A stretch of 64,000 nt of DNA from an uncultured bacterium (GCA_905214235.1 CAJMLF010000001.1:124001-188000); one strand, 5' to 3'. Counted from the first letter of the stretch, positions 48,101 through 58,655 are shown. Notes: generated by a model not told the origin, from the letters alone. Translations and numbers: made by a program.

Positions 48101-49456
48101 GTCCTTCATCTTAACGGCCGACAGTTCAATGACCTTATCATAGATTGCTGATAACCCGGTTGTTTCAACATCGAAAACAACGTAGGAATGGTCCTTTAAG
48201 ACCGCATGATTCTCGTTATAAACCAGGGGAACCCCGTCATCAACAACGTTGGCTTCCATTCCGTAGAGCATCTTAATCTTGTTTTTCTTGGCGGCCTTGA
48301 AAGCCTCTGGAAAGGCCTGAACGTTCCCGTGGTCCGTAATGGCAATTGCTGGTTGTCCCCACTTGCTGGCTTGGGCAGCAAGTTCACTGATCGAATTAGT
48401 GGCGTCCATCTGGCTCATTTCACTGTGGGCGTGTAACTCAATCCGCTTATTGTCCGCTGGTGCCGTATCTTGACGCTCCTGATGGCTAACCTGGTTGATA
48501 TCATAAGCATTGATAACCAGGTCATGCATCCAGGTATCCTCTTGAACCGGCCCGCGAACCTTAAGCCAGATCCCCGGTTTGATGTTCGCAAACTGGGCTT
48601 CCTCATCACTGTTGCGGGAGAACTTCTTAACCGCAAAGGATGAGGTGTAGTCGGTGATTTCAAAGGTCAGAAGCTGGCGACCGGACCGTAATTCACGGAC
48701 CTCAGCATTGAAGACGTAGCCCTCAACAACTACCGACCGCTCCTCACCCTGGATATCCTTCATCTGGACAACTTCTTGCTTGTCGTTAATCACCCGACCG
48801 AGTTGTGCCGGGCCCGCCGCTGGTGCGGCCGGATGACTGCCAGAATGCTTCTTGGTGGTATTCTTCTTTTTTATCTGGGCGATCGCCTTTGCAGCTAATG
48901 CGGCATCTGCAGCTTCATGTTTTTCCTTCAACTCCTTGATCTTCGCCTGCGAGGCAGACTGATCAACAAAGGGGTGGATTTTAAAATGGGGGAAACCAAA
49001 CCGCTGGTACGATTCTTCAATTTGGGCCAGGGCCTTCTTTACCAGCATCTCCTTAACAATATCGTTTTCGACAACGATGGTCACCCGACCGTCGCGAACT
49101 TCTGGAACGGTCGATACGCAGGCCTGCTGGAGCATCGGTGATTCAACCTTACTCTGGTTGATGACCTCTTCCCAGTAGTCAGCAACGAGGCCAGGATCAA
49201 TATCAGTTGCCGGCGTGTTAATTTGGAGGCTAACCCCCGCGATGTCCTTAAATCCCATTTGTAGGGACTGGTAAAACTCTTTGTAGAGCTTTAATGGCAA
49301 TGGCTGACGCATTATCAGGTGAAATTCCCACCGCCGGCTGGCTCGGTGAACGACAACCGATTGAACCGCTGCTTCCTTGAAAGCGCCGTTATCCTTCTCA
49401 GGAAAATGGATCTGCTCCAACAGCTTCCTAAATAATTCTTGTCTGTTTAAAGCCAC
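45128..49456 (-). CDS. polC: DNA polymerase III PolC
   Basis: The Gram-positive replicative polymerase with built-in proofreading. The 1442-residue protein has an N-terminal domain, an OB fold, and a PHP domain ([15 protein letters not shown]) interrupted by a DEDD exonuclease ([31 protein letters not shown]). It continues with a four-cysteine zinc module (CPKCKYTHF and [10 protein letters not shown]), the polymerase palm ([14 protein letters not shown]) and a C-terminal helix-hairpin-helix region. The start is GTG at 49456, eleven bases behind GGAGG. A terminator sits just upstream and no promoter is visible in the short gap. Confidence 0.98.
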   Translation of the reverse strand: MALNRQELFRKLLEQIHFPEKDNGAFKEAAVQSVVVHRASRRWEFHLIMRQPLPLKLYKEFYQSLQMGFKDIAGVSLQINTPATDIDPGLVADYWEEVINQSKVESPMLQQACVSTVPEVRDGRVTIVVENDIVKEMLVKKALAQIEESYQRFGFPHFKIHPFVDQSASQAKIKELKEKHEAADAALAAKAIAQIKKKNTTKKHSGSHPAAPAAGPAQLGRVINDKQEVVQMKDIQGEERSVVVEGYVFNAEVRELRSGRQLLTFEITDYTSSFAVKKFSRNSDEEAQFANIKPGIWLKVRGPVQEDTWMHDLVINAYDINQVSHQERQDTAPADNKRIELHAHSEMSQMDATNSISELAAQASKWGQPAIAITDHGNVQAFPEAFKAAKKNKIKMLYGMEANVVDDGVPLVYNENHAVLKDHSYVVFDVETTGLSAIYDKVIELSAVKMKDGNVIERFDEFIDPGFPLSEQTTNLTSITDEMVHGSKSEEEVFRMFKNLCKGSIIAGHNVSFDMGFMNTGYRRHGMEEITEPVIDTLPLARFLYPNMRGYRLNTLSKKFKVALEHHHRANYDAEATGHLLYKFLKDAEDRYGVRYVDDLNKHMAENDAYKHARPFHATLIAQTQAGLKNLFKLVSFSNVKYFHRVPRIPRTVLTKYREGILLGTACSSGEVFTAMMEKGYSEAMRRARYYDFIEVQPRPNYAPLLEQHVISDQAHLEDIIKNMVKLGDDLNKPVVATGDVHYINPHDGIYRRILINSQGGANPLNRTKRPDVHFRTTDEMLKEFSFLGEDVAQKIVVDNTHKVADMVDDDIRPVKDRLYTPHMKGAEQEIQDRTWHTAKAWYGDPLPKLVKDRVELELNSIVKNGFSVIYLIAQRLVAKSNKDGYLVGSRGSVGSSVVATLSGITEVNPLPPHYRCPKCKYTHFYTKGEYSSGFDLPERKCPKCGTLLVKDGHDIPFQTFLGFKGNKVPDIDLNFSGDYQPIAHNYMKVLFGEKNVFRAGTIGTVADKTAYGYVKAFERDNDVQFRGAEEDRLSKGATGVKRTTGQHPAGIIIVPDDMDIYDFTPVQYPADDQDAAWETTHFDFHSIHDNILKMDILGHDDPTMIRALQDLSGVNPKTIPMNDPGVMSLFSSPKVLGVTEEQIQSKTGTLGLPEFGTRFVRGMLNDTHPKNYSQLLQISGLSHGTGVWLDNAQELIKEGTATIANVIGCRDNIMTDLIHYGLDSETSFQVMESVRHGRGIPDNWQKKMKEANVPQWYMDSCLKIKYMFPRAHAAAYVLMALRIAYFKVYFPLVYYCAFFSVRADDFDVVAMAHGKEAVKARMAEINEKGNDASAKEKSLLTILELANEMLERGFKFKMVDLKRSDASNWLIDGDSLIAPFRAIPGLGLNVAKQIVAAREERPFLSKQDLAERGKVSQTLIDFLDENNVISDLPDENQLSLF

Positions 49457-49479
49457 TTCTTTTGAGTCCTCCTACTTAA

Positions 49480-49509
49480 AAAATGTGGTACCATTCCGTA
49501 CCACATTTT
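49480..49509 (-). terminator. Intrinsic terminator between proS and polC
   Basis: AAAATGTGGTAC pairs with GTACCACATTTT around a six-base loop, with a T-run on the minus strand. Confidence 0.8.
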
Positions 49510-49511
49510 AT

Positions 49512-51251
49512 TTACTTATCCTCAACAGATTGGTCTGCAAGTTGTTTCAGCAAGATGCCAACCGTATTAACAAGTTCTTCCTGCTTGACTTCAATTGTTT
49601 CGCCCGTCTTCCGAATCTTGACTTCAACAATTCCATCAGCAGCCTTCTTACCAATCGTAACCCGCAATGGAATCCCAATCAGGTCAGAATCAGCAAACTT
49701 AACACCGGCCCGTTCCTTCCGGTCGTCAACTAAGACTTCGTAGCCCGCCTTAGTAAGTTGGTCTTCGATGTTGTTTGCCATCGTCATCTGTTCTTCCTTC
49801 TTGGCGTTAACCGGAATGACGTGAACGTCAAACGGGGCGATACTGTCTGGCCATACCAGACCATTTTCATCAGCATTTTGTTCTGCAACCGCTGATAACA
49901 TCCGCGTCACACCAATGCCGTAGCAACCCATGATCATGTCAACCAGGCGGCCGTTCTTATCAAGGACCTTTGCACCGAGCTTTTCGGAGTAGCCCGTTCC
50001 TAATTTGAAGATGTGACCAATTTCAATCCCGTTCGTAAACTTGATTGGGTGACCGTCAGGGGCGATTTCGCCTTCCTGAACATTCCGGAAGTCACCAAAC
50101 TGGTCAACCCGGAAGTCGCGGTCAATATTGGCATTGACAAAGTGGTAACCATCATCGTTAGCACCACAAGCCATGTTTACCAGAACCTTCACGTAGTTAT
50201 CGGCCAGGATCTTAACATCCTCACCAACGCCAACTGGGCCTAAGGAACCTGGGTGCGCGCCGAGGTACTTAGCGGCGTCCGCTTCAGTGGCTAGTTCAAG
50301 GTCTTCACACCCCAGTGCGTTAGTCACCTTGGTCTCGTTAACCTCGTCGTTCCCCCGCATCAGAACCAATACCGGTTGGTAATCGTCTTCGCCCATTTTA
50401 GCCATGAAAAGCATCGATTTCAAGATCTGACTGGCATCGATCCCCAAGCTTTCGGCTGCCTCGTCAACCGTATGAGCGCCCGGCGTCGCCTGCTTCTTCA
50501 GTTCAGCTGGTTCAGCGGTTTGTTGAACACCATTAAACTTGGAAGTTGCCTTCTCCAGGTTAGCGGCATAACCACCGTCTGTATAAACGATGACGTCTTC
50601 ACCAACCTCAGCAGGGGCGGAGAATTCTTGAGAATTGTCCCCACCAATGGTTCCAGAGTCCGCCAGGATAATCTTGTACTTCAGCCCAACCCGGTCAAAG
50701 ATGTTCCGATAAGCCTGGGCTTGTTGCTGGTAGGCTTCATCAAGGCCCGCCTCGTCAGCAGCAAATGAGTAGGCATCCAGCATCTCGAATTCCTTGCCCC
50801 GAAGGATGCCGTACCGCGGCCGGTCTTCGTCACGGAACTTATCCTGAAGCTGGTAAACAACCAGTGGCAACTTCTTGTACGACTTAATGCTGTCACGAAG
50901 GACCTCAGTAAATGATTCCTCGTGGGTCGGGCCGAGAACAAATTCCCGGTCATTACGGTCACTCAACTTATAGAGGTTATCGCCATAAGCTTCGTAACGA
51001 CCAGACTGCTTCCACAGTTCGGCTGGTAAAAGAGCGGGCATCATCATTTCGTAAGCACCAGCATTGTCCATTTCTTCGCGGATAATTTGTTCAACCTTAC
51101 GGATAACCCGGTAAGCAAGTGGCAGGTATGACCAGACCCCCGATGAGATTTGGTAAATGTAACCTGCCCGGACCATCATCTTATGGCTGAGGGCCTCGGC
51201 ATCACTTGGGGCCTCTTTCTTGGTTGGTATTAAAATCTTTGACTGCTTCAT
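49512..51251 (-). CDS. proS: Prolyl-tRNA synthetase
   Basis: A class II synthetase with a bacterial-type editing domain that hydrolyses Ala-tRNA-Pro. The 579-residue protein shows motif 1 (SSGVWSYLPLAYRVIRKVE), motif 2 (FRDEDRPRYGILRGKEFEMLDAYSF split naturally), the inserted editing domain (about 220-405), motif 3 (GCYGIGVTRMLSAV) and an anticodon-binding C terminus. Three ATG codons stand in a row; the third (51251) has the best distance from AAGGAG. It lies between rseP and polC, the conserved order. Confidence 0.97.
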   Translation of the reverse strand: MKQSKILIPTKKEAPSDAEALSHKMMVRAGYIYQISSGVWSYLPLAYRVIRKVEQIIREEMDNAGAYEMMMPALLPAELWKQSGRYEAYGDNLYKLSDRNDREFVLGPTHEESFTEVLRDSIKSYKKLPLVVYQLQDKFRDEDRPRYGILRGKEFEMLDAYSFAADEAGLDEAYQQQAQAYRNIFDRVGLKYKIILADSGTIGGDNSQEFSAPAEVGEDVIVYTDGGYAANLEKATSKFNGVQQTAEPAELKKQATPGAHTVDEAAESLGIDASQILKSMLFMAKMGEDDYQPVLVLMRGNDEVNETKVTNALGCEDLELATEADAAKYLGAHPGSLGPVGVGEDVKILADNYVKVLVNMACGANDDGYHFVNANIDRDFRVDQFGDFRNVQEGEIAPDGHPIKFTNGIEIGHIFKLGTGYSEKLGAKVLDKNGRLVDMIMGCYGIGVTRMLSAVAEQNADENGLVWPDSIAPFDVHVIPVNAKKEEQMTMANNIEDQLTKAGYEVLVDDRKERAGVKFADSDLIGIPLRVTIGKKAADGIVEVKIRKTGETIEVKQEELVNTVGILLKQLADQSVEDK

Positions 51252-51276
51252 CATCATTCTCCTTTAATTCCCCCGA

Positions 51277-52551
51277 TTACCGAATGAAATAGCGTTGAAT
51301 ATCATTCCAGGTAACCAAAATCATTAGTATCAATAGTAGCATAAATCCAATCATCGTCACAATTCCTTCGGCTTTCTCCGGGATTGGTCTTCTGATAACT
51401 GCCTCGATAATGTTTAGTAGTAGTTTACCACCATCAAGTGCTGGAATCGGCAACAGGTTTACGATCCCCAGGTTAATCGATAACATGGCTAAGAAGTTCA
51501 ATACACCGTTAACCCCGAGTGCGGTCGCCTGAGAAGTCCCCGCATAAATTGCTACTGGGCCTCCCAGGTCATTTAGGCTGAAGCCGTGCGTGAACATGTG
51601 GCCTAAGACACTAAAAATCAGCGTCCCCGCCTGGGCAAACTGTTGCCAGCCGAATAACAGGCGGGCCTTGATACCCGTCTTTTGCTGTTCGATAATCCCA
51701 ATCTGGCCGACTTTCTGCTTACCCTGTTTAACCGTCTTTGGTTTCACGGTAACGGATTTTGTTTTTCCAGCCCGCTGGTAGGTAAGGTGAACTTTTTGTC
51801 CCGGTTTGCTGGAAAGATTAGTGGCCAGTTCTGACCAGTTGTTGACCCGGACCTTCCCCACGTGCGTGATTCGGTCACCGGCTTTTAAGCCAGCACGGGC
51901 TGCAACTGAGTTGGCGTTGACCTTTCCAATCTGGTTGCTATTGGTGGGAACCCCAGCAAGGGTAAAGCCCAGGATGATAAACACCAGTAGTGACAAGATG
52001 AAATTATTCATCGGCCCCGCAAAGTTGGTCATCATCCGCGCGGGCAAACTGGCCGACTGAAACTGGACGTCACGAGGAGTAATCTGAACCTGGGTGCCGT
52101 CACGTTCGATGACAACGGCGTCGTGGTCAACCTCATAAGTTTTGACCTTGCTTTCGTCGCCATTAACAAAACCCTTGATCCACAGGCCATCCGTCAGGTC
52201 ACTGTCCACTAGCTGGAGGGGGATCCCCTGAAACAGGGTCGACTTCGAACTCGTGTTGATGGTAACGACCTTATTTTGGTCGTTTAACTGGAGTGTCAGT
52301 GGGGTCCCCGGGCGCATCTCCTCTTCATCCTCATCGTCATTTCCTGCCAGGCGTACATAACCCCCAACGGGAAGAATGCGGACGGTGTAGGTCGTGCCAT
52401 TTTTCCTCTTCCACCATATTTTAGGGCCCATGCCGATGGAGAATTCACGAACCAAGATACCAGCCCGTTTGGCAAAGTAATAGTGGCCGAATTCGTGAAC
52501 AAGCACGAGGACCCCAAAAACGATGATAAACGTAATAATTGTTATTATCAC
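51277..52551 (-). CDS. rseP: Site-2 membrane metalloprotease RseP/RasP
   Basis: An intramembrane zinc protease that cleaves anti-sigma factors and leftover signal peptides. The 424-residue protein has HEFGH at residues 19-23 in the first membrane helix, a central PDZ domain (GLKAGDRITHVGKVRVNNWSEL split naturally), the third zinc ligand motif LLPIPALDGGKLL, and a C-terminal helix. It is encoded 12 bp after cdsA. Its actual substrate here is not visible. Confidence 0.96.
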   Translation of the reverse strand: MIITIITFIIVFGVLVLVHEFGHYYFAKRAGILVREFSIGMGPKIWWKRKNGTTYTVRILPVGGYVRLAGNDDEDEEEMRPGTPLTLQLNDQNKVVTINTSSKSTLFQGIPLQLVDSDLTDGLWIKGFVNGDESKVKTYEVDHDAVVIERDGTQVQITPRDVQFQSASLPARMMTNFAGPMNNFILSLLVFIILGFTLAGVPTNSNQIGKVNANSVAARAGLKAGDRITHVGKVRVNNWSELATNLSSKPGQKVHLTYQRAGKTKSVTVKPKTVKQGKQKVGQIGIIEQQKTGIKARLLFGWQQFAQAGTLIFSVLGHMFTHGFSLNDLGGPVAIYAGTSQATALGVNGVLNFLAMLSINLGIVNLLPIPALDGGKLLLNIIEAVIRRPIPEKAEGIVTMIGFMLLLILMILVTWNDIQRYFIR

Positions 52552-52563
52552 AGAATCCCTTCC

Positions 52564-53349
52564 TTAAATAATACCAACCATGTGTAGAAGTGGCATAACG
52601 ATCAACATACTGTCAAAGCGGTCCAGGATTCCCCCGTGACCAGGCAGAATTTTACCGGAATCCTTGACGCCATAATACCGCTTCAAAGAAGATTCGATTA
52701 GGTCCCCTAACTGGCCCATGATCGACAGAATTAGCGTCAGGATAATCATGGTAACAAAGCCATCACCAACAGGGAACAGGTACAGGTAGATCGCTAAAAT
52801 AATGGTTGCAGAGACTGTCCCCCCAATCGATCCTTCCCAGGTCTTGTTGGGACTAATCTTTGGTGCCAGCTTATTTTTCCCGAGTTTTCGCCCAATCAAG
52901 TAAGCGCCACTATCAGTGATCCAGACAATCAGCATCCCGTACAACAGGGTCTGGAAATTAATTGCCCGGGCCGCCACAAAGTAGTGGAAGCCCATCCCAA
53001 TGTACAGCATTGCTAAGGTAATTACGCCCGCATCATCGAAGGTAAAACGTTGCTTCCGCAAGACAGTGTGGAGTAGCAATAAGACAACCAGCAAGTAGAA
53101 GCCAAACCAGCGGGTCGCCACACTGGGTAAGAAATCCAACCAGTTATCCGGCAAGATTAATAGGGCCACTCCCAGATAACTAACAATCGCCTCAAAAGAG
53201 ATCACAAACATCCGCTTCATCACGAGGACTTCTGACATCGCAATGATTCCTAACACAACAGCAGCAACGGTCAGTGGCCACCCACCATAGATTATCAGTG
53301 GAATAAAGATGGCCAGGGCCACGACCGCCGTGATAATTCTCGTCTTCAC
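52564..53349 (-). CDS. cdsA: Phosphatidate cytidylyltransferase
   Basis: Converts phosphatidic acid to CDP-diacylglycerol, the branch point of phospholipid synthesis. The 261-residue polytopic membrane protein ends with the CdsA signature SSLKRYYGVKDSGKILPGHGGILDRFDSM, in which the Asp residues bind metal; KISPNKTWEGSIGG is also characteristic. It lies 16 bp after uppS. Confidence 0.97.
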   Translation of the reverse strand: MKTRIITAVVALAIFIPLIIYGGWPLTVAAVVLGIIAMSEVLVMKRMFVISFEAIVSYLGVALLILPDNWLDFLPSVATRWFGFYLLVVLLLLHTVLRKQRFTFDDAGVITLAMLYIGMGFHYFVAARAINFQTLLYGMLIVWITDSGAYLIGRKLGKNKLAPKISPNKTWEGSIGGTVSATIILAIYLYLFPVGDGFVTMIILTLILSIMGQLGDLIESSLKRYYGVKDSGKILPGHGGILDRFDSMLIVMPLLHMVGII

Positions 53350-53365
53350 TTTTAAAACATCCTCC

Positions 53366-54130
53366 CTATTGGTTCTCTAATCCGCCAAAGCGGCGGTGAC
53401 GACCTTGAAACTCGATAATGGCCCTCTTCAATGACTCGGCATCAAAGTCAGGCCAGTGTTCTGGCACAAATTCAAGCTCACTATAAGCAATCTGCCATAG
53501 CATAAAGTTGCTAATTCGTTCTTCACCACTCGTCCGAATTAAAAGGTCGGGGTCCGCGAGTGTCCCCAGGCTGGCAGACATCAGGTGGCGGCTAATCGTT
53601 TCTTCGTTAATATCATCTGGTGAAAGCTGGCCTTGTTTTACCTCACCGGCAATCTGTTTCATGGCCCGCGTAATTTCATCACGGCTTCCGTAGTTTAAGG
53701 CGAAGTTGAGCACCATCCCATCACATTTGGCGGTATCCTTAATGGCATCGCGGACCGCCTGCTGGGTCTGAACGGGCAGCTTACTTGTATCGCCCATCAC
53801 CATTACCCGGACGTTGTTTTTAATCAGGTCCGGAACAAAGGTTGAGAAAAAGCGAATTGGCAGTTGCATCAGGTAATTGACTTCACTGCTGGGTCGCTTC
53901 CAATTCTCGGTAGAAAAAGCGTATAGGGATAGGACCTTGACTCCTAATTTACTAGCCGCAATGGCAACCGTCTTGACGGTCTGCATTCCCTGCTTGTGAC
54001 CGGCAACCCGGGGCAGGTGCCGCTTTTGGGCCCACCGACCATTGCCGTCCATGATGATTGCAATATGTTGTGGAACGCGCTGCGGGTCCAACTCTGGCTC
54101 AACACCAGCGGTTTTTCTTTTAGAAAACAA
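53366..54130 (-). CDS. uppS: Undecaprenyl diphosphate synthase
   Basis: A cis-prenyltransferase making the C55 carrier lipid for peptidoglycan. The 254-residue protein contains HIAIIMDGNGRWAQKR with the catalytic Asp, YAFSTENWKRP, and the C-terminal RTSGEERISNFMLWQ and EFVPEHWPDFD. The start is TTG (54130), seven bases behind GGAGG. First gene of uppS-cdsA-rseP-proS, with its own promoter at 54184-54213. Confidence 0.97.
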   Translation of the reverse strand: MFSKRKTAGVEPELDPQRVPQHIAIIMDGNGRWAQKRHLPRVAGHKQGMQTVKTVAIAASKLGVKVLSLYAFSTENWKRPSSEVNYLMQLPIRFFSTFVPDLIKNNVRVMVMGDTSKLPVQTQQAVRDAIKDTAKCDGMVLNFALNYGSRDEITRAMKQIAGEVKQGQLSPDDINEETISRHLMSASLGTLADPDLLIRTSGEERISNFMLWQIAYSELEFVPEHWPDFDAESLKRAIIEFQGRHRRFGGLENQ

Positions 54131-54183
54131 ATTTCTCCCTCCATACTATGGTAAATGAATATTTTTAAACAAAGCGCTAATTA

Positions 54184-54213
54184 ATTATAAAGCTCCCGTT
54201 AGCGAATTATCAA
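54184..54213 (-). promoter_or_regulatory. Promoter of the uppS operon
   Basis: TTGATA (54208-54213), 18 bp, TATAAT (54184-54189) on the minus strand. A CGCTAA/TTAGCG inverted repeat flanks the -10 (within 54175-54205). Confidence 0.72.
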
Positions 54214-54250
54214 CTCACGGCCGCTTTTTAGCAAAAATTTATACCTAATA

Positions 54251-54281
54251 ACAAAAAAGGGGACAGCACGGGCCATCCCCT
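54251..54281 (-). terminator. Intrinsic terminator of frr
   Basis: AGGGGA (54276-54281 complement) pairs with TCCCCT, followed by six T on the minus strand. Confidence 0.75.
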
Positions 54282-54294
54282 AGCAGGTAAATGT

Positions 54295-54855
54295 TTATTG
54301 GAGCAATTCCTTTTCCTTATCTGCGGCAATTGATTCCAGGTTCTTAATCCCGGCGTCCGTTTCGTCCTGGACCTTCTTTTCCAGGTCGTGGAATTCGTCA
54401 TCGTTGAAGTCACCATTCTTGTTGCCCTTCTTCAGGTCATCCATGGCTTCACGGCGAACATTACGAACGGCAACCTTAGCCTTTTCCAACTCCGCCTTAA
54501 CGTCCTTGACCAGTTCCTTACGCCGGTCTTCAGTTAATTGCGGAATGATCAAGCGAATCGCACTACCATCGTTTTGTGGTGTCAGTCCCAGGTTAGAAGC
54601 ATAAATTGCCCGTTCAATTTCCTCTAAGATACTTTCGTCGTACGGGGTAATCAGCAACTGCCGTGCTTCCGGAATTGTGATCGAAGCAACCTGGTTCAGC
54701 GGCGTTTCTGCTCCGTAATATTCAACCTTAACAGAGTTCAGAAGGCTCGCATTGGCTTGCCCTGCCCGGATATCGGCAAGGGTTCTTTGCAATGCTTCCC
54801 CCGACTTCTTCATCTTTGTTTTTGCGTCATTTAAGATTTCTTTACTTGATGCCAT
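54295..54855 (-). CDS. frr: Ribosome recycling factor
   Basis: With EF-G it splits post-termination ribosomes. The 186-residue length is standard, and the sequence has the three-helix-bundle family blocks [26 protein letters not shown] (split by ordinary sequence) and [19 protein letters not shown]. Only 3 bp separate it from pyrH, so the two are co-translated. Confidence 0.97.
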   Translation of the reverse strand: MASSKEILNDAKTKMKKSGEALQRTLADIRAGQANASLLNSVKVEYYGAETPLNQVASITIPEARQLLITPYDESILEEIERAIYASNLGLTPQNDGSAIRLIIPQLTEDRRKELVKDVKAELEKAKVAVRNVRREAMDDLKKGNKNGDFNDDEFHDLEKKVQDETDAGIKNLESIAADKEKELLQ

Positions 54856-54858
54856 AAT

Positions 54859-55599
<741 letters not shown>

Positions 55600-55611
55600 T
55601 TATCAACCTTG

Positions 55612-55642
55612 TAAAAAAGGACGCACTTAATAAGTACGTCCT
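55612..55642 (-). terminator. Intrinsic terminator of tsf
   Basis: AAGGACG-T-ACTT with AAGT-G-CGTCCTT (one mismatch), followed by six T on the minus strand. Confidence 0.82.
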
Positions 55643-55659
55643 TCTCGCCAATCGAACGC

Positions 55660-56535
55660 TTAGTTCATTTGGTCCTTAACTTCTTTAGCAAAGTCGTCTT
55701 GCTTCTTTTCGATTCCCTCACCAACTTCGTAACGGATGAAGGACTTCAGTTCACCGTTGTTAGCCTTAACGAATTCAGCAACGGTCTTGTCAGAATCCTT
55801 AACGAATTCCTGGTCAGCCAGGCAGATTTGGGACAAGAACTTGTTCAAACGCCCTTCAACAATCTTGTCAACAATCTTAGCAGGCTTGCCTTCGTTCAAA
55901 GTTTCTTCCTTGAAGACAGCGCGTTCGTGGTCAAGACGTTCCTTGGAAACATCGTCACGAGTCATGAATTCAGGGTTGATAGCAGCAACGTGCATTGCAA
56001 CGTCCTTAGCAGTAGCTTCATCGGCACCCTTCAGAACAACTAAGGCAGCAATTTGGCCACCTTGGTGGAGGTAAGCACCGAAGGAATCACCGTCGTCCTT
56101 TTCAACGACTTCAAAACGCCGCAGGCTAACCTTTTCACCGGTCTTTTGGGTGGTGCTGATGATATCATCCTTCAGCGTACCATTATCGGTCTTAATTGCC
56201 AAAGCTTCGTCAACGTTGGCCGGCTTGTTTTCACTAATTAACTTAGTGATCTTCTTCAGCAGGTCCTTGAATGGGTCACTGGCAGCAACGAAGTCCGTTT
56301 CGGAGTTCAGTTCAACAATTGCGGCCGTATTGCCGTTAACTGCGATGTCTGCTAAACCTTCAGCAGCAACCCGGCTGCTCTTCTTAGCAGCCTTGGCGAT
56401 TCCCTTTTCACGAAGGTAATCCATTGCCTTGTCCATGTCACCATCACTTGCAACCAATGCCTTCTTGGCATCCATGATTCCGGCACCGGACTTCTTCCGT
56501 AATTCCATAACTTGAGCAGCTTTAATTTCAGCCAT
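55660..56535 (-). CDS. tsf: Elongation factor Ts
   Basis: Nucleotide exchange factor for EF-Tu. The 291-residue protein has the N-terminal UBA-like domain and signature ([20 protein letters not shown]) and [12 protein letters not shown], the dimerisation core. It follows rpsB after a partial terminator, giving the universal rpsB-tsf pair. Confidence 0.98.
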   Translation of the reverse strand: MAEIKAAQVMELRKKSGAGIMDAKKALVASDGDMDKAMDYLREKGIAKAAKKSSRVAAEGLADIAVNGNTAAIVELNSETDFVAASDPFKDLLKKITKLISENKPANVDEALAIKTDNGTLKDDIISTTQKTGEKVSLRRFEVVEKDDGDSFGAYLHQGGQIAALVVLKGADEATAKDVAMHVAAINPEFMTRDDVSKERLDHERAVFKEETLNEGKPAKIVDKIVEGRLNKFLSQICLADQEFVKDSDKTVAEFVKANNGELKSFIRYEVGEGIEKKQDDFAKEVKDQMN

Positions 56536-56571
56536 GACAGAGTCTCTCCTTTAACAGTTAATAAGTTTTAC

Positions 56572-56627
56572 AAAAAAAGGACTGTTTGTACTCAGGGCCA
56601 CAATGGTCCATAACACAAAACAGCCCA
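56572..56627 (-). terminator. Terminator between rpsB and tsf
   Basis: GGGCTGTTTTGT pairs imperfectly with ACAAACAGTCC, followed by seven T on the minus strand. It is likely partial, since tsf has no clear promoter of its own. Confidence 0.7.
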
Positions 56628-56647
56628 AGTATTAATCGGTTTTTAAA

Positions 56648-57436
56648 TTACTTGCCTTCAACACTGTTCTTGAGGTTCTTCAGAGAATCTTCACTAACAG
56701 TAGTGTCTTCAGCAGCTTCTTCGGCATCAGCATCTGCTTGTTGAGCTTCATCTTGACCTTGCTTACCTTCAACAATTGCGTCGGCCATCTTGGAAGTAAT
56801 CAGACGAACGGCACGAATTGCGTCATCGTTAGAAGGAATTACGTAGTCGATGTCATCTGGGTCGGTGTTCGTATCAACCATGGCAACGATTGGGATGTGG
56901 AGCTTTTGTGCTTCCTTAACAGCGATTTGTTCCTTGTGTGGGTCAACGATGAACAGTACGTCTGGGATCCGAGGCATGTCTTCGATACCGCCGAGGAACC
57001 GTTCCAGCTTTTCACGTTGCTTAGTCAGAACAGCAACTTCCTTCTTTGGCAGAACATCAAAGGTACCGTCTTCGGACATCTTCTTTAATTCCTTCAGACG
57101 AGCGATCCGGGATTGGATGGTCTTCCAGTTAGTCAAGGTCCCACCTAACCAACGGTGGTTAACGTAGAATTGACCTGCACGGGTAGCTTCTTCTTCAATT
57201 GAGTCTTGAGCTTGCTTCTTGGTACCAACAAAGAGAACAACTCCGCCATCAGCGGCAACGTTCTTCATGTAGTCGTAAGCAGTATCAATCAGCTTAACAG
57301 TCTTTTGTAAGTCAATGATGTAAATACCGTTACGTTCAGTGAAGATGTATTGTTCCATCTTTGGGTTCCAACGACGAGTTTGGTGACCGAAGTGGACACC
57401 TGCTTCAAGCAATTGCTTCATAGTAACAACAGACAT
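56648..57436 (-). CDS. rpsB: 30S ribosomal protein S2
   Basis: A 30S surface protein required for S1 and mRNA docking. The 262-residue protein starts [27 protein letters not shown] (family signature) and has [19 protein letters not shown] and an acidic, Ala/Glu-rich C-terminal tail. The ATG follows TTGGAGG. The 110-nt leader contains a stable hairpin at 57477-57512. Confidence 0.98.
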   Translation of the reverse strand: MSVVTMKQLLEAGVHFGHQTRRWNPKMEQYIFTERNGIYIIDLQKTVKLIDTAYDYMKNVAADGGVVLFVGTKKQAQDSIEEEATRAGQFYVNHRWLGGTLTNWKTIQSRIARLKELKKMSEDGTFDVLPKKEVAVLTKQREKLERFLGGIEDMPRIPDVLFIVDPHKEQIAVKEAQKLHIPIVAMVDTNTDPDDIDYVIPSNDDAIRAVRLITSKMADAIVEGKQGQDEAQQADADAEEAAEDTTVSEDSLKNLKNSVEGK

Positions 57437-57476
57437 AAAAATACCTCCAAATTGTTTTTCCTCCCCATGAGTCGTC

Positions 57477-57512
57477 TAAGAATGGGAACCATTACTGGCA
57501 CATCCCTTCTTA
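57477..57512 (-). promoter_or_regulatory. Structured rpsB leader (candidate S2 autoregulatory site)
   Basis: On the minus strand TAAGAA-GGGA pairs with TCCC-A-TTCTTA, with an inner GCCA/TGGT helix capped by GTAA. The hairpin lies in the untranslated leader between promoter and ribosome binding site. S2 represses its own operon in E. coli; whether this hairpin is an equivalent element is an inference. Confidence 0.5.
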
Positions 57513-57552
57513 TCGTCACAGGTGTGTTATATGTTATTAAACACCGCTTAAT

Positions 57553-57581
57553 AGTATACAAAAAAGCTTGTCTAATGACAA
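57553..57581 (-). promoter_or_regulatory. Promoter of rpsB-tsf
   Basis: TTGTCA (57576-57581), 17 bp, TATACT (57553-57558) on the minus strand. The -35 lies inside the terminator stem of the neighbouring GIY-YIG gene. Confidence 0.8.
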
Positions 57582-57588
57582 GCTTTTT
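57560..57588 (-). terminator. Terminator of the GIY-YIG gene
   Basis: AAAAAGCTTGTC with GACAAGCTTTTT around a four-base loop (minus strand ends TTTTTT). It overlaps the last bases of the gene and the rpsB promoter. Confidence 0.85.
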
Positions 57589-57907
57589 AACCTTTTCTTT
57601 TGGTGTTTTGGTGGTTCAAAACAAAATAGTGTGCCACGTCGATTCCGTGGGCCTTTAGGAACCGTTCTTTTTTCTGCCGCGTTTGGTGTTTAAAATGGTA
57701 TTCTGCACTGAGGGCGGCATGTTTACTGCCGAATTCCTGCTGGTAAATCAACTGGAGGGGGTGGCGGCTCTTCACCCGGGTGTACTTGGCTCCCTTATAA
57801 GTCTGGTGCTGGTCAAAGCGCCGTTGGACATTATCAGTAAAGCCGCAGTAAAGGCTGTCGTCGGCACAGTACAGGACATAGATATAATAAGGTTTACTCT
57901 TTGCCAT
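57587..57907 (-). CDS. GIY-YIG domain protein (UPF0213 family)
   Basis: A 106-residue protein consisting of a single GIY-YIG nuclease-like domain: YYIYVLYCADDSLYCGFTDN with the two Tyr motifs, then RRFDQHQ (catalytic Arg region) and SAEYHFKHQTR (metal-binding Glu). Members of this family (YazA) have no settled function. It overlaps the start of neither gene fully but shares 14 bp with the end of the methyltransferase gene, the usual yabB-yazA pair of Firmicutes. Confidence 0.93.
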   Translation of the reverse strand: MAKSKPYYIYVLYCADDSLYCGFTDNVQRRFDQHQTYKGAKYTRVKSRHPLQLIYQQEFGSKHAALSAEYHFKHQTRQKKERFLKAHGIDVAHYFVLNHQNTKRKG

Positions 57908-58655
57908 ATAAAAGCTTCCTCACTGCTGGAAGGTATTCCCCATCGTCCCCGTTAACAATAATCGGTGGAACAACCTTCATCCCCCCGGGCTTCCCATCCT
58001 TGATCACCTCAATCAGCATCATATTCGCTTCCCGTCCTGGTTTTGGATAGATGAAGCGCAGTCGTTTGGGAACCAGGCGGTGTTCTTGAAGGGTCGTCAG
58101 GATTTCTGTTAAGCGGTCCGGGCGGTGAACCAGGTATCCGTGACCGTTCATCTTCAATAGGCCACTCATCTGCTGAGCAACCATCGTGAAGTTCGTCTTA
58201 ATCTCGTGGCGGGCAATCGCGAGGTAGCGGTTAGGGTTACGTTGACTTTTTTCCGTGACGGGAAAATAAGGCGGGTTGCAGAGGACCACATCGACAGAAT
58301 CCTTAGGCACCTGGGCGAAGATATCGGCAATGTCCATATTTAAAACGCGGTAACGGTTATCAAGTTGATTAAGTTGAATGCTGCGGGCGGCCATATCCGC
58401 CAGACGTTTCTGGATTTCCACTTCAGTAAAGGTCCCGCCTAACTTGTCATGAAGGAAGAGCCCCACTGCCCCGTTACCGGCACACAAATCGACCGTTTTC
58501 AGGCGGTGACGGTGGTTGGGACGGACAAAGTCGGCCAGCAAAACCGCATCGAGGGAAAAGGCAAAGCAGGACGGACTCTGAATAATTTTGACGTCCTGGC
58601 TATATAACTGGTCGATTCGCTCGTCGCCACGTAAGAATTTCGTTGGTTCATTCAT
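57894..58655 (-). CDS. tRNA1(Val) adenine-N6-methyltransferase-like protein (YabB/TrmN6)
   Basis: A class I SAM methyltransferase of 253 residues. TVDLCAGNGAVGLFLHDK is the SAM-binding motif I, and VVLCNPPYFPV is the NPPY motif of adenine-N6 methylases. It is related to TrmN6, which methylates A37 of a valine tRNA in E. coli; the substrate here is inferred. It overlaps the downstream GIY-YIG gene by 14 bp and is divergent from plsC. Confidence 0.9.
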   Translation of the reverse strand: MNEPTKFLRGDERIDQLYSQDVKIIQSPSCFAFSLDAVLLADFVRPNHRHRLKTVDLCAGNGAVGLFLHDKLGGTFTEVEIQKRLADMAARSIQLNQLDNRYRVLNMDIADIFAQVPKDSVDVVLCNPPYFPVTEKSQRNPNRYLAIARHEIKTNFTMVAQQMSGLLKMNGHGYLVHRPDRLTEILTTLQEHRLVPKRLRFIYPKPGREANMMLIEVIKDGKPGGMKVVPPIIVNGDDGEYLPAVRKLLYGKE

